A stretch of DNA of 64,000 bases, taken from Rubrobacter tropicus. Its GTDB lineage: Bacteria > Actinomycetota > Rubrobacteria > Rubrobacterales > Rubrobacteraceae. Below are positions 41,125 to 50,468 of this stretch, piece after piece. The translations under genes and the position numbers were made by a program. Within the stretch, counting starts at the first letter, position 1. Each line of letters begins with the position of its first letter. The stretch covers positions 3,100,001-3,164,000 of the forward strand of contig NZ_CP045119.1 of the NCBI RefSeq assembly GCF_011492945.1, written 5' to 3'. Under the pieces are notes generated by a model that did no database searches, was not told where the DNA came from, and saw only the letters and a program-made list of their open reading frames with translations.

Positions 41125-43517
41125 AAGCCGGGGTCGGTACGCCTCTGGCGCCGGTCCGCCCGGTGGCGCCGGTGCAGAGGCCAGGCAAGATCGGCGAGGA
41201 GAGCGCGCGCATCGACGGCATCCCGAAGGTCACGGGCGAGTACGAGTACGCCTCCGACCTGTGGATGGACGGGATGCTCCACGGCGCGACGCTCAGGAGC
41301 CCGCACCCGCACGCAAAGATCGTCCGGATCGACACCGTGGAGGCGGAGGAGCTGGCCGGCGTCTACGCGGTCCTTACGCACGAGGACGTGCCGGGACGCA
41401 AGGTGTACGGGATGGAGATCCCCGACCAGCCCGTTCTGGCTTGGGAGAAGGTCCGCTACCAGGGAGAGCCCGTCGCCGTCGTGGCCGCCGACCACCCCGA
41501 GACGGCGAGGCGGGCCCTGGAGAGGATCCGGGTGGATTACGACGTCCTCGCCCCCGTGACGAGCGCCGAAGAGGCGCTGGCCGAGGAAGCGCCGAAGCTC
41601 CACCTCTCGGGGAACCTGCTCAGGCGCGTCAAGGTCCTTCACGGCGAACCGGCGGATGCCGCCGCCGACGTGGTCGTTACGGGGGAGTACGAGATCGGGA
41701 TGCAGGACCAGGCCTTTCTGGGCCCCGAGGCGGGCCTCGCCGTGCCAGACGGACTGGGTGGCGTGGACCTGTATATCTCGACCCAGTGGTTACACATCGA
41801 CAGGGACCAGGTGGCGGAGTCCCTGGGGCTTGCGCCGGATCGGGTCAGGCTCACCCTCTCCGGCGTGGGCGGCGCCTTCGGCGGCCGCGAAGACCTCTCG
41901 ATGCAGGTCCACTCCTGCATGCTCGCCCTCGAAACCGGCCGCCCGGTGCGGATGGTCTACAACCGCGAGGAGTCTTTCTACGGCCACGTCCACCGCCACC
42001 CGGCCAGGATGCGCTACGAACACGGCGCCACCCGCGACGGGAAACTCCTCTACGTCAAGGCGAACCTTGTCTTCGACGGCGGCGCCTACGCCTCGAGCTC
42101 CAACGCCGTCTGCCTCAACGCGGCGACCTTCGCCTGCGGCCCCTACGACGTGCCGCGCGCCGAGATAGAGAGCCTCATGCTCTACACCAACAACCCGCCC
42201 TGCGGAGCCATGCGCGGCTTCGGCGCCGTCCAGGCCTGCTTCGCCCACGAGTCCCAGATGGACAAGCTCGCCGAAAAGCTCGGCATGCACCCGCTCGAGT
42301 TGCGGCTCAAGAACGCGATCGAGCCGGGGATGCGCTTCCCGTTCGGCCAGGAGGTGCCGCCGCCCGCGCCCGTGCGCGAGATCCTGGAGAAGGTAAAGAA
42401 CATTCCGATGCCCGCAGAGCAGGACCTCGTTGGCCGCGACCTGCGCGAGCTCCCCGGCGGCGTCTCGAACGTGACGCATGGAGAAGACGTGAAGCGGGGC
42501 GTCGGTTACGCGGTCGGCTTCAAGAACATCGGCTTCTCGGCCGGCTTCGACGATTACTCTACGGCCCGGGTCACGCTCTCCGTGGAGGATGGTGAACCAC
42601 TGGTGCGGGTCCACACGGCGGCGGCAGAGGTCGGGCAGGGGCTCGTTACCTTGCAGGCCCAGATCGCGCGCACCGAGCTCGGCGTCGAACGCGTCGCCGT
42701 AGAACCGGCCGACACCAGGGTAGGCTCCGCGGGCTCCACCTCCGCCTCCAGGCAATCCTACGTCACCGGCGCGGCCGTCAAGGGCGCCTGCGAGGCGATC
42801 CGCGAACGCCTCTTCGAACGCGTGCGGGAGGAGTTCGGCGGGAACGAAAATCTCACTCTTGACGGCAACGAGGTTCTGTCCAGCGGACGGGTCATAGTCT
42901 CTTTGGGCGACCTGATCGGGGCCGAAGAGTTCGAGGAGACCCTGGAGTACCACCACAAAGAGACGCACCCGCTGAACGAGAACGGTCAGGGGGACGCCCA
43001 CTTGCAGTTCGCTTTCGCGGCCCACAGGGCGGTCGTCGAGGTGGATACGGAGTTGGGTCTCGTGCGGGTCGTGGAGATAGCGACGGCCCAGGACGTCGGG
43101 AAGGTTATGAACCCGCAGGCGCTCGAAGGCCAGATCGAGGGCGGCATAGCGCAAGGACTGGGCCTGGCCTTGCTGGAGGAGATCCAGGTAAAAAGGGGCA
43201 AGGTCCTGAACGCCTCTTTTACGGACTACCTCCTCCCCACCATCCTGGACATGCCCCCCGTAAAGATGGAGATACTGGAGTTGTCCGACCCCGAGGCCCC
43301 CTACGGCCTCAAGGGCGTCGGCGAACCGCCCACGATCTCCTCGACCCCCGCCATCGTCGCCGCCCTCCGCGACGCCACAGGCCGGCCCCTCACGCGCATC
43401 CCGGCCAAACCGGAGCAGATCGCCGGCATCACCGACAGGCCCCCGGCCGAACCCCCGCACCCCGGCAGCGCCGGCTACGCCGAGATAGGCCGCCTGGACG
43501 AGAGACGGGAGCACTAG
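41121..43517 (+). CDS. Xanthine dehydrogenase molybdenum-binding subunit
   Basis: Catalytic subunit that hydroxylates hypoxanthine/xanthine to urate. It begins with RIDGIPKVTGEYEYASDL and contains MQDQAFLGPEAGLA, GVGGAFGGREDLSMQVH (Mo-cofactor loop), PCGAMRGFGAVQACFAHESQM, AAEVGQGL and the active-site Glu in LKGVGEPPTI. The length of 798 is normal. The stop shares one base with the next gene. Substrate assignment rests on the urate oxidase genes nearby; related aldehyde oxidases look alike. Confidence 0.92.
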   Translation: MKAGVGTPLAPVRPVAPVQRPGKIGEESARIDGIPKVTGEYEYASDLWMDGMLHGATLRSPHPHAKIVRIDTVEAEELAGVYAVLTHEDVPGRKVYGMEIPDQPVLAWEKVRYQGEPVAVVAADHPETARRALERIRVDYDVLAPVTSAEEALAEEAPKLHLSGNLLRRVKVLHGEPADAAADVVVTGEYEIGMQDQAFLGPEAGLAVPDGLGGVDLYISTQWLHIDRDQVAESLGLAPDRVRLTLSGVGGAFGGREDLSMQVHSCMLALETGRPVRMVYNREESFYGHVHRHPARMRYEHGATRDGKLLYVKANLVFDGGAYASSSNAVCLNAATFACGPYDVPRAEIESLMLYTNNPPCGAMRGFGAVQACFAHESQMDKLAEKLGMHPLELRLKNAIEPGMRFPFGQEVPPPAPVREILEKVKNIPMPAEQDLVGRDLRELPGGVSNVTHGEDVKRGVGYAVGFKNIGFSAGFDDYSTARVTLSVEDGEPLVRVHTAAAEVGQGLVTLQAQIARTELGVERVAVEPADTRVGSAGSTSASRQSYVTGAAVKGACEAIRERLFERVREEFGGNENLTLDGNEVLSSGRVIVSLGDLIGAEEFEETLEYHHKETHPLNENGQGDAHLQFAFAAHRAVVEVDTELGLVRVVEIATAQDVGKVMNPQALEGQIEGGIAQGLGLALLEEIQVKRGKVLNASFTDYLLPTILDMPPVKMEILELSDPEAPYGLKGVGEPPTISSTPAIVAALRDATGRPLTRIPAKPEQIAGITDRPPAEPPHPGSAGYAEIGRLDERREH

Positions 43518-43795
43518 TGCCGGGCTACGAGAGGGCCGAGTTGACCGCCGAACTGAAGGTCCTGCCCTCCGGCGAAGACGAAGCTCGGGCGCAGATCGAG
43601 GCCGCCAGGACGGCCGCCGGCGAGACGGGCCTGGCCCGCGAAGCCGGGCCGGAGACTATGATACTCGCCGGGGGACGTAAAGAGGTGCTCGCAGCGGCAA
43701 CACGCGTCGTCGAGGCAGCACTCGATGCCGGGGCCCGCGGCGCCGAGGTAGTGGTGGAGGCCGAAGCGGAAGCCGGAAGGTTCGACCAGGCCTGA
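43517..43795 (+). CDS. Thiamine-binding/MTH1187-like small protein
   Basis: A 92-residue alpha/beta protein: AELTAELKVLPSG, EARAQIEAARTAAGETGLAREAGPETMIL, EVLAAATRVVEAALDAGARGAEVVVEAE. This strand-helix-strand-strand-helix-strand layout matches the MTH1187/YkoF-like thiamine-binding domain, and GPETM corresponds to its ligand-contact region. GTG 43517 overlaps the dehydrogenase stop by one base. Why it ends a xanthine dehydrogenase operon is unknown; it could bind a heterocycle other than thiamine. Family call moderate. Confidence 0.6.
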   Translation: MPGYERAELTAELKVLPSGEDEARAQIEAARTAAGETGLAREAGPETMILAGGRKEVLAAATRVVEAALDAGARGAEVVVEAEAEAGRFDQA

Positions 43796-44027
43796 ACCCT
43801 TTGCAACCGTCGTATCTCCTCAAAGTTCGGCCTTCAACGAGAGACACGAAGCTAACCAAACCTAGCCAATAATATGCTGGCGCCAGTGTGCGATCGGCTC
43901 CGCAATAAAATCGGCGCCGAACGTCGTGGCGGGTGATTCTTTGTGCCCTTGCTTGCCCTTCGATGCCGTTTCGGACGGCGCGGCTACTCTCGCCCTTTTC
44001 CCGCGCCCGCGCGGGGTGCCGGGGCGC

Positions 44028-44708
44028 TCACCGGGGAGCGAGCGGGAGGCGCCCGAGCACCTCCGCCTCCAGCGACGGATACACCAGCTCCTTCGAGACG
44101 ATGAACTCCCCGACCTCGACCGTGGCGTCGGCGCTCGTGTCTTCGAGCATCGCAAGGAGCTTCTCCGGATCGGAGAGCGCGCCGCGATAGCGACACAGGG
44201 TAGTATGCACCAAATCCGCCTTGTTGCGGGTCTCGGGGGGCAGGCGGAGGCGTTCGCGGATCATGTCGCGGATGCGGTTCACCGGTTCGCTGGGCCGGGC
44301 GAGGGCGATCACCGCGGAGTCGGTGGCTACGACGTGTTCGTAGGTGATCCGAAACCCCGCGCGTTGGGCCGCGATACGTCTCAGCTCGGCCATCCACTCC
44401 TCCCCGTGGCGCTTCCAGAGTGAGTCTTTGTCCACCCTATAGCTCGCGTGCACGGCCACCAGCCAAGCGAGGCTCACGTGAAGGGTCTTCTCGGGACACA
44501 CCAGCAGGTTGGGCTCCGCCTGGCAGAGGCTCTGCTGTATTTTCTCGAGTGATGACTTGGTACGGGTATCCAGTTCGATCTGGACGTTGTACCCCCGAGA
44601 AGGCCGCGCCCACAGCTCACTGGCTCGCACCTCGTTGCGCGCGACCTTTTCTCGGTGCGCCTCCCGTAGTTCCATGGCTCGCTGCTCGTCCGGGCTATGC
44701 AAAAACAA
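44028..44708 (-). CDS. 2H phosphoesterase (LigT/2'-5' RNA ligase-like) protein
   Basis: Two HxT/S motifs, HVSLA (about residue 94) and HTTLC (about 178), are spaced as in the 2H phosphoesterase superfamily, which acts on cyclic or 2'-5' phosphodiesters. YNVQIELDTRTKSSLEKIQ is the opening strand and helix. Start TTG 44708 is chosen because GGAGGGG stands four bases upstream; ATG 44675 has no site. The 226 residues are somewhat long. The gene interrupts two purine-degradation operons on the opposite strand, with no evident link. Confidence 0.72.
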   Translation of the reverse strand: MFLHSPDEQRAMELREAHREKVARNEVRASELWARPSRGYNVQIELDTRTKSSLEKIQQSLCQAEPNLLVCPEKTLHVSLAWLVAVHASYRVDKDSLWKRHGEEWMAELRRIAAQRAGFRITYEHVVATDSAVIALARPSEPVNRIRDMIRERLRLPPETRNKADLVHTTLCRYRGALSDPEKLLAMLEDTSADATVEVGEFIVSKELVYPSLEAEVLGRLPLAPR

Positions 44709-45041
44709 CGCTCCCCTCCAACTACGGCTAAAGCGACATCCGGCTCCTCCCGCCGATCGTCTGCCTATGCGGGAAGAATGCCATGCTCGGCGGCCAGACG
44801 GAAGCGGAGGACCTCGCCCCTTGATCGTGCCTCGAACCTGCCCACCCGACCGCACGCTGGCGTCACCCTATTTTCGGGCGGGTTCGAGCCAACTGCCGTA
44901 CGCCGGGGCACTATCACGTCCGCGGGACGAATGGCCGGTGTTGCGGTTTTTTGCATTTTTTTGGCAGATTGTGCTAATGTGGTCTTCGTAGGGGTTTGTA
45001 CAAGGGGATCGGGGCGCGGGGAGTCCCGGGGGAGGTAGCCT

Positions 45042-46463
45042 ATGGCTGCTGACGAGAGTGGCGTGATGCTGAAGTCCGTGGCGGACGAAGATCCGTACCA
45101 CCTGACGCCGGATGGAATAAAAGAGCCGCCGAAGGGTTGGGGGCCGAGCCTGCGTTATCTGGGACCGGGGCTAATTCTCAGCGCCTCCATCGTCGGGTCG
45201 GGGGAGTTGATCGCGACCACGGCGCTCGGTTCGCAGGCCGGTTTTGCCATCCTCTGGATGGTCATCTTCAGCACGCTCGTCAAGGTAGCCGTGCAGGTGG
45301 AGCTCGCCCGGTGGACGATCTCGACCGGCCAGCCCGCGCTTACGGGCTACAACAAGGTGCCGCCGAAGATCGGGCCCATCGGGTGGGTCAACGTCCTCTG
45401 GGTGATCATGGCCCTCTCGAAGGTCTTGCAGATAGGCGGCATCGTCGGCGGGGTTGCGATAGCCTTCAGCGTGCTCTTCCCGATAGGCGGGGACCCGCTC
45501 GGGTTCACCTCCACGCTCATCTGGACGGTCATCGTTGCCGTCGGCAGCATCGCGATGCTCTACTCGAACAACTACAGCCTCATCGAACGCGGGGCCGTTC
45601 TGCTAGTGGTCGCGTTCTCGTTCATAACCATCATCCTCGCCGCGGGGCTGCCCTTCACGCCGTTCGCCTACAGCGCCGGGGACATCCTGGGCGGCCTCGC
45701 CTTCGCCATACCAGCGGGAGCCCTGGGCGCCGCGCTCGCCATGTTCGGGATCACGGGCGTTGGGGCCGACGAGATCACCTTCTACACCTACTGGTGCTGC
45801 GAGAAGGGGTACGCCCGGTGGGTGGGCCCGAACGACGGCAGCGAGGACTGGGAGCGCCGGGCGAAGGGTTGGATCCGCGTCATGTACAAGGACGCTTTCG
45901 TCTCCTGGGTGATCTACACCTCGGGCACGCTGGCCTTCTTCATCATGGGTGCTGCGGTCCTGAACCCCCAGGGCCTCGTCCCGGAGGGCAACGAGATGAT
46001 CACGACCCTCTCCCGCATCTACACGGACGTCCTCGGCGAGTGGGCGAGCATCCTCTTTCTCGTCGGCGCGATCGCGGTGCTCGGCTCGACCCTCTGGGCC
46101 GCGATACCGAGCTGGTCGCGCATGTACACGAACCTGCTCGCGACCGTCGGTGTCCTCGACTGGCAGGACACGCAGACCAGGCTGCGTTGGATCCGCATCT
46201 TCACCGTTGCCCTCCCGATAATCTGGGGCGCGGCCTACCTGTTCATCCAGTCGCCGGTGCTGATGGTCCAGATCGGCGGCGTCGCGACGGGGATCTTCCT
46301 CCTGGCGGCGGTGGCGGCCGTCTGGTACCTGCGCCGCACCGAGATAGACCCCAGGCTCTACGGTGGCACCCCGTTCAACACGGTCCTGGTAATCAGCAGC
46401 ATAGCCATCGTCCTGCTCGGCGTATACTCGGCCCTGAGCGTGCTCGGGCTCACCCCGAGCTAG
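45042..46463 (+). CDS. Nramp-family transporter homologue lacking the metal motifs
   Basis: Integral membrane transporter of the LeuT-fold Nramp family, about 11 TMs. GPSLRYLGPGLILSASIVGSGELIATTALG is TM1, but the metal-binding DPGN of Mn/Fe transporters reads GSGE. TM6 reads MFGITGVGADEIT where canonical members have MPHN. TM regions such as ALAMFGITGVGADEITFYTYW are otherwise family-like. A Mn/Fe substrate is therefore doubtful. The gene heads the uraD-uox-hiuH set, 31 bases before uraD, which suggests transport of a purine catabolite or another solute. Confidence 0.8.
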   Translation: MAADESGVMLKSVADEDPYHLTPDGIKEPPKGWGPSLRYLGPGLILSASIVGSGELIATTALGSQAGFAILWMVIFSTLVKVAVQVELARWTISTGQPALTGYNKVPPKIGPIGWVNVLWVIMALSKVLQIGGIVGGVAIAFSVLFPIGGDPLGFTSTLIWTVIVAVGSIAMLYSNNYSLIERGAVLLVVAFSFITIILAAGLPFTPFAYSAGDILGGLAFAIPAGALGAALAMFGITGVGADEITFYTYWCCEKGYARWVGPNDGSEDWERRAKGWIRVMYKDAFVSWVIYTSGTLAFFIMGAAVLNPQGLVPEGNEMITTLSRIYTDVLGEWASILFLVGAIAVLGSTLWAAIPSWSRMYTNLLATVGVLDWQDTQTRLRWIRIFTVALPIIWGAAYLFIQSPVLMVQIGGVATGIFLLAAVAAVWYLRRTEIDPRLYGGTPFNTVLVISSIAIVLLGVYSALSVLGLTPS

Positions 46464-46494
46464 GACGGGGCCGGGAGGCTCGACCGGGAGGAAG

Positions 46495-47016
46495 ATGCCA
46501 GGGAAGCTCTCCGTCGGGGAGATCAACCGCATGGACCTGGAAGAGTTCGTCTCCGGGCTCGGGCCCGTCTTCGAACGCTCGCCCTGGGTGGCGGAGGGGG
46601 CCTGGGAGAAGCGTCCATTCGAAGACCTCGACGGTCTGCACGGGGCGTTGGTATCCGTGGTCGACGACGCGCCGGAGGATCGGCGCGTCGCCCTGATCCG
46701 GGCCCACCCGGATCTCGCCGGGAAGGCCGCGCTCGCCGGCGAGCTGACGAGCGAGTCCGCCAGCGAGCAGGCGTCCGCCAATCTGGACAGGCTCTCGCCC
46801 GGGGAGTACGAGAGGTTCCACCGGCTGAACATCGCCTACCGGGAAAAGTTCGACTTCCCCTACGTGGTCTGCGTGCGGGACAACACGAAGGAGACGATCT
46901 TCGCCGGCGCGGAGAAGCGCCTGGCGAACACGCGCGAGGAGGAGATCGAAGCCGCGCTGGGTGAGATCTCCAGGATCTCACGCCTCAGGCTGGAAGACCT
47001 GGTGGAAAAGCCATGA
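46495..47016 (+). CDS. uraD: OHCU decarboxylase
   Basis: Decarboxylates 2-oxo-4-hydroxy-4-carboxy-5-ureidoimidazoline to S-allantoin, third step from urate. LIRAHPDLAGKAALAGELTSESASEQ contains the catalytic His, and DRLSPGEYERFHRLNIAYREKFDFPYVVCVRDNTK is a strong signature. TREEEIEAALGEISRISRLRL ends the helical fold. The length of 173 is typical. ATG 46495 has GGGAGGAAG upstream; the stop overlaps urate oxidase (ATGA). Confidence 0.95.
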   Translation: MPGKLSVGEINRMDLEEFVSGLGPVFERSPWVAEGAWEKRPFEDLDGLHGALVSVVDDAPEDRRVALIRAHPDLAGKAALAGELTSESASEQASANLDRLSPGEYERFHRLNIAYREKFDFPYVVCVRDNTKETIFAGAEKRLANTREEEIEAALGEISRISRLRLEDLVEKP

Positions 47017-47870
47017 GCGGGCCAGAAATCGTCCTCGGTCAGAACAACTACGGCAAGTCCGAGATACGCCTCTTCAAGGTGAAGCGGGACACCGACGTCC
47101 ACGAAGTGTGGGACCTGGACGTCAGGGTCTCGCTCGAAGGGGACTTCGACGCCGCCCACTACGAGGGCGACAACTCCAGGCTCCTCGCGACGGACACGAT
47201 GCGCAACACGGTCTACGCGCTCGCCAGGGACCACCTCACCGGGAGCATAGAGAAGTTCGGCCGCGCTCTGGTCGACCACTTCCTCGAAGCAGGCCCGACC
47301 GTGACGGCTTGCCGCGTCGAGATCACGCAGTTCCGGTGGCGCAGGATCGAGGTAAACGGCCAACCCCACGACCATTCTTTCGTCCGCGAACGCGGCGAGC
47401 GAAAGGCGCAAGTGTGGGGCGACATCGGCGGGGAGCGCAGGGTCGAAGCGGGAATCGACGACGTCTACGTCCTCAAGACCACGAACTCGGGCTGGGAGGG
47501 CTTCTACCGCGAGCGCTTCACGACCCTGCCGGAAACAAACGACCGCGTTCTCGCCACCGTGGTCACCGCGAAATGGGAGTACGACACCATCGACGCGGAC
47601 TTCGACCGGGTGTGGAACGGCGTGCTGCGGAGTATCCTCGAGACGCTGACCGACCATTACAGCCCCTCGGTGCAGAACACGCTCTACCGCATGGGGAAGG
47701 CGGTATTGGAGGAATTTCCGGAGATAGAGAGGATCTGGTACTCGTTCCCGAACGTCCACCACATCGTCTACGACCTGGACCGCTTCGGGATCGAGAACGA
47801 CGGTGAGATCCTGCACGCCACCCACGACCCGTACGGCCAGATCGAAGGCTGGGTGGAGCGGCGCGCGTGA
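47013..47870 (+). CDS. Urate oxidase (cofactor-free)
   Basis: Oxidises urate with O2 to 5-hydroxyisourate and H2O2. T-fold protein: [16 protein letters not shown] includes the catalytic Lys, [17 protein letters not shown] the Thr of the diad, [60 protein letters not shown] and [11 protein letters not shown]. The length of 285 is typical. It overlaps uraD and hiuH by four bases each. Presence of a cofactor-free enzyme indicates aerobic degradation; the peroxide must be removed by genes elsewhere. Confidence 0.96.
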   Translation: MSGPEIVLGQNNYGKSEIRLFKVKRDTDVHEVWDLDVRVSLEGDFDAAHYEGDNSRLLATDTMRNTVYALARDHLTGSIEKFGRALVDHFLEAGPTVTACRVEITQFRWRRIEVNGQPHDHSFVRERGERKAQVWGDIGGERRVEAGIDDVYVLKTTNSGWEGFYRERFTTLPETNDRVLATVVTAKWEYDTIDADFDRVWNGVLRSILETLTDHYSPSVQNTLYRMGKAVLEEFPEIERIWYSFPNVHHIVYDLDRFGIENDGEILHATHDPYGQIEGWVERRA

Positions 47871-48220
47871 GCGGCCTCCTGACGACCCACGTCCTCGACA
47901 CCGCGAGAGGCATCCCGGCGGCGGACGTGTCCCTGGAACTCTACGCCATGGAAGGCGAGGACCGCAGGCTACTAAAGACGGCAAGAACCAACGCAGACGG
48001 CCGGACGAACGGGCCTTTGCTCTCCAGCGAAGAGCTTACGGTCGGGAGCTACGAGCTCGTCTTCGACGTCGGTGGGTACTTCGCCGGTGAGATGGACCTG
48101 CCCGACCCGCCGTTCCTGGATCTCATCCCGGTTCGGTTCGGCGTCTCCGACCCAGACGCGCACTACCACGTCCCACTCCTCGTCTCCCCCTGGTCCTACG
48201 GCACGTACAGGGGAAGTTGA
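47867..48220 (+). CDS. uraH: 5-hydroxyisourate hydrolase
   Basis: Transthyretin-like hydrolase that opens 5-hydroxyisourate to [27 protein letters not shown] begins the fold with the catalytic His; [12 protein letters not shown] carries the Arg; [13 protein letters not shown] and [19 protein letters not shown] contain the second His and the C-terminal YRGS tetrad. The 117 residues match the family. The GTG start overlaps the urate oxidase stop. Confidence 0.96.
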   Translation: MSGLLTTHVLDTARGIPAADVSLELYAMEGEDRRLLKTARTNADGRTNGPLLSSEELTVGSYELVFDVGGYFAGEMDLPDPPFLDLIPVRFGVSDPDAHYHVPLLVSPWSYGTYRGS

Positions 48221-48286
48221 ACCAGAGCAAGCACCGGACTATCGTCCGTTTGATGTGCAGGACACGACCGGAGGAGAGTAAAAACT

Positions 48287-48700
48287 TTGAGCGACGTAAA
48301 GATAACCGCGGGGCCTTACGAGTTTCTGGCGCGGTGGGAGCGGGAGAGGTGTCCGAGGACGGTGGAGGCGTTCGAGAGGTTGTTGCCTTACCGGCAGAAG
48401 ATCATACACGTGCGTTGGAGCGGGGAGTCGTGTTGGATCCCCCTGGGAGACTACGACCTCGGGGTCCCGTGGGAGGACGCGACGAGCGTGCCGCAGGCGG
48501 GGGAGATCCTGTTCTACCCCGGCGGCTACTCGGAGACGGAGATCCTGTTCCCCTATTACGGCACCGTCTTCAGGAGCAAGCTCGGCGAGCTTGCCGCCAA
48601 CCACCTCATGACGGTCACGCAAGGGCACGAGAACCTGCGCCCTTTGGGCGAACTTTGCCTGTGGGAAGGCGCCCAGGACATCCTCTTCGAGGAGGCGTGA
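48287..48700 (+). CDS. DUF3830 (cyclophilin-like) protein
   Basis: A 137-residue protein of the DUF3830 group with a cyclophilin-like barrel: VKITAGPYEFLARWERERCPRTVEAFERLLPY, HVRWSGESCWIPLGDY, QAGEILFYPGGYSETEILFPYYGTVFRSKLGELAANHLMTV. Family function is not settled; members often occur in purine or ureide degradation clusters, as here. TTG 48287 has GGAGGAGAG eight bases upstream. It follows uraH by 66 bases and probably shares its transcript. Confidence 0.8.
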   Translation: MSDVKITAGPYEFLARWERERCPRTVEAFERLLPYRQKIIHVRWSGESCWIPLGDYDLGVPWEDATSVPQAGEILFYPGGYSETEILFPYYGTVFRSKLGELAANHLMTVTQGHENLRPLGELCLWEGAQDILFEEA

Positions 48701-48745
48701 AGTGGAGGCTTCGGGCATCGAGCTTCAGGTTTCAGGAATAGGGGC
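48701..48745. repeat. Short family B repeat after the DUF3830 gene
   Basis: TTCGGGCATCGAGCTTCAGGTTTCAGG uses the same words as the elements at 16913 and 33433 but lacks the hairpin module. It precedes a TAGAGT -10-like box at 48849 for glycerate kinase. Confidence 0.55.
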
Positions 48746-48858
48746 TGGTCATTAGGAACGGCATTGACTGGTGCGAACCCCTCCACGACTGTGGCCCCGA
48801 AGCAGAGACTGTAAGCGGGCTCCCGGCGGCGGCCACCAGCATAGATTAGAGTGGCGGT

Positions 48859-50145
48859 ATGGAGAACGAACTTAGAGAGATCCTGGACGCCGGGCTCGCC
48901 GCGGCGGACCCTGGCGACGCCGTTCTGCGCTCGGTGAGCCTGGAAGACGATGCCGTGCTCGCGGGCGGCGAGCGCTTCGAAGCCAGCAGGGTATTCGTCG
49001 TGGCGGCCGGCAAGGCGGCCGGGGCGATGGCGCGGGCCGCGGAGGAGCTGTTCGGGGGCCGCATCGAGGCCGGGCTCGTGGTTACCAAGGACGGCCACGA
49101 CGCCGGGCCGGAGGGTTTCGAGGTCGTCTTCGCCTCCCACCCCGAGCCCGACGAGAGGGGTGTGGAGGCGGCGAGGAAGGTCCAGGAGCTGGCGGAGTCC
49201 TTGGAAGAAGGCGACCTGCTCGTCGCCCTGATCTCCGGCGGGGCCTCGGCGCTGCTCGCGGACCCGGCGCCGCCCATCGAGATCGGGGACCTGAAGAAGC
49301 TCACGCAGGACCTCCTCAAAAGCGGGGCCGACATAGCGGAGATCAACACCGTCCGCAAGCACGTCTCGGTCCTGAAGGGCGGCGGCCTCGCCCGCCTAGC
49401 CGCGCCCGCGAAGACCCTCGCCCTCCTCCTCTCGGACGTCGTCGGAGACGCGCCCTCGTCTATAGCCAGTGGCCCCACCGCACCCGACACCACGACCCTC
49501 GATGAGACCCGATCCGTGCTGCGGCGCTACGGCATAGAGCCGCCGCGGAGCATGGCGAAACATCTGGAGCAGGCCGAGGAGACGCCGAAGCCGGGGGATT
49601 CCATCTTCGAGGGTGTGACGAACGTCGTGTGCGGCGGCGGCCGGCACGCGGTCGAGGCGGCGGCCGGTAAGGCCCGCGACCTCGGCTACGAACCGCTCGT
49701 GCTCTCGACCACCGTGACAGGCGATGCGCGCGCCATCGCCTCGGTCTACGCGGCCGTCGCGCGGGAGGCGCTCGAGAGCGGCAACCCCGCCCCTCCCCCC
49801 TGCGCCATCCTCTCCGGCGGCGAGGCGACGGTGGTCGTCCGGGGAGGCGGGACGGGCGGGCCGAACCAGGAGTTCGCCCTCACGCTGGCGATCGAACTAG
49901 ACGGCGTGGACGGATGGGCGGCCTTCGCGGCCGACACCGACGGCAACGACGGCCCGACCGACGCCGCGGGCGGGATCGTAAGCGGCGGGACGGCCGCGAA
50001 GATCCGGGACGCCGGCGTGGACCCCGTCCGGGCGCTGGAAGAGAACGACGCCCGCGCGGCGCTCGAGGCCGGCGGGGCGTTGCTCGTGACGGGCCCGACC
50101 GGCACCAACGTAAACGACCTTCGGGTTGCGCTCGTCTCCGGATAG
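48859..50145 (+). CDS. Glycerate 2-kinase (MOFRL/DUF4147 type)
   Basis: Phosphorylates D-glycerate, in this family to 2-phosphoglycerate, which enters lower glycolysis. The N-terminal DUF4147 domain has FVVAAGKAAGAMARAAEE, VVTKDGHDAGPEGFEV, ASHPEPDERGVEAARK, ALISGGASALLADP, INTVRKHVSVLKGGGLARL and LLLSDVVGDAPSSIASGPT. The MOFRL domain has CAILSGGEATVVVRGGGTGGPNQEFALTLA, FAADTDGNDGPTDAAGG and TGPTGTNVNDLRVAL. The 428 residues are typical. It uses the glycerate made through hyi and glxR. Confidence 0.95.
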   Translation: MENELREILDAGLAAADPGDAVLRSVSLEDDAVLAGGERFEASRVFVVAAGKAAGAMARAAEELFGGRIEAGLVVTKDGHDAGPEGFEVVFASHPEPDERGVEAARKVQELAESLEEGDLLVALISGGASALLADPAPPIEIGDLKKLTQDLLKSGADIAEINTVRKHVSVLKGGGLARLAAPAKTLALLLSDVVGDAPSSIASGPTAPDTTTLDETRSVLRRYGIEPPRSMAKHLEQAEETPKPGDSIFEGVTNVVCGGGRHAVEAAAGKARDLGYEPLVLSTTVTGDARAIASVYAAVAREALESGNPAPPPCAILSGGEATVVVRGGGTGGPNQEFALTLAIELDGVDGWAAFAADTDGNDGPTDAAGGIVSGGTAAKIRDAGVDPVRALEENDARAALEAGGALLVTGPTGTNVNDLRVALVSG

Positions 50146-50468
50146 CGCCGGACAGCACCACGGCCGGGGTACCGGGCCGCACCCGCCGGCCGACCTTCCG
50201 CGTGTGTCGTTTTGCTATTGGCGCGTTTCGCGCTTGGGACCAGTGTGGTACCCGTGGGGTGTAGAGGTCGAGGACCCGGGCTGCGGGGTGGTCCGCCCGG
50301 CGAACCGACGGGGATCTCCTACGCCGAGCACGTGATGGGGCCGCGGTCCACCTTCGTGCTGCGCGGGATTGCGCGGGGACGTCGAAGGTGCCATGCTGCC
50401 GGGGTGCCGCGGAAGCCCGGCGGCACGGGAAGTGGCGTTGGGAGAATTCGTCCGGGAGGTATGGGGTC
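50146..50468. other. 323-base intergenic region before the permease
   Basis: No gene is supported. It contains CCGGCCGGGGTACCGGGCCGC palindromic sequence near 50160, a moderately AT-richer stretch GTCGTTTTGCTATTGGCG at about 50207 that could be promoter DNA, and GGGAGG at 50455-50460 serving the TTG start at 50469. No member of the repeat families is seen. Confidence 0.5.
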
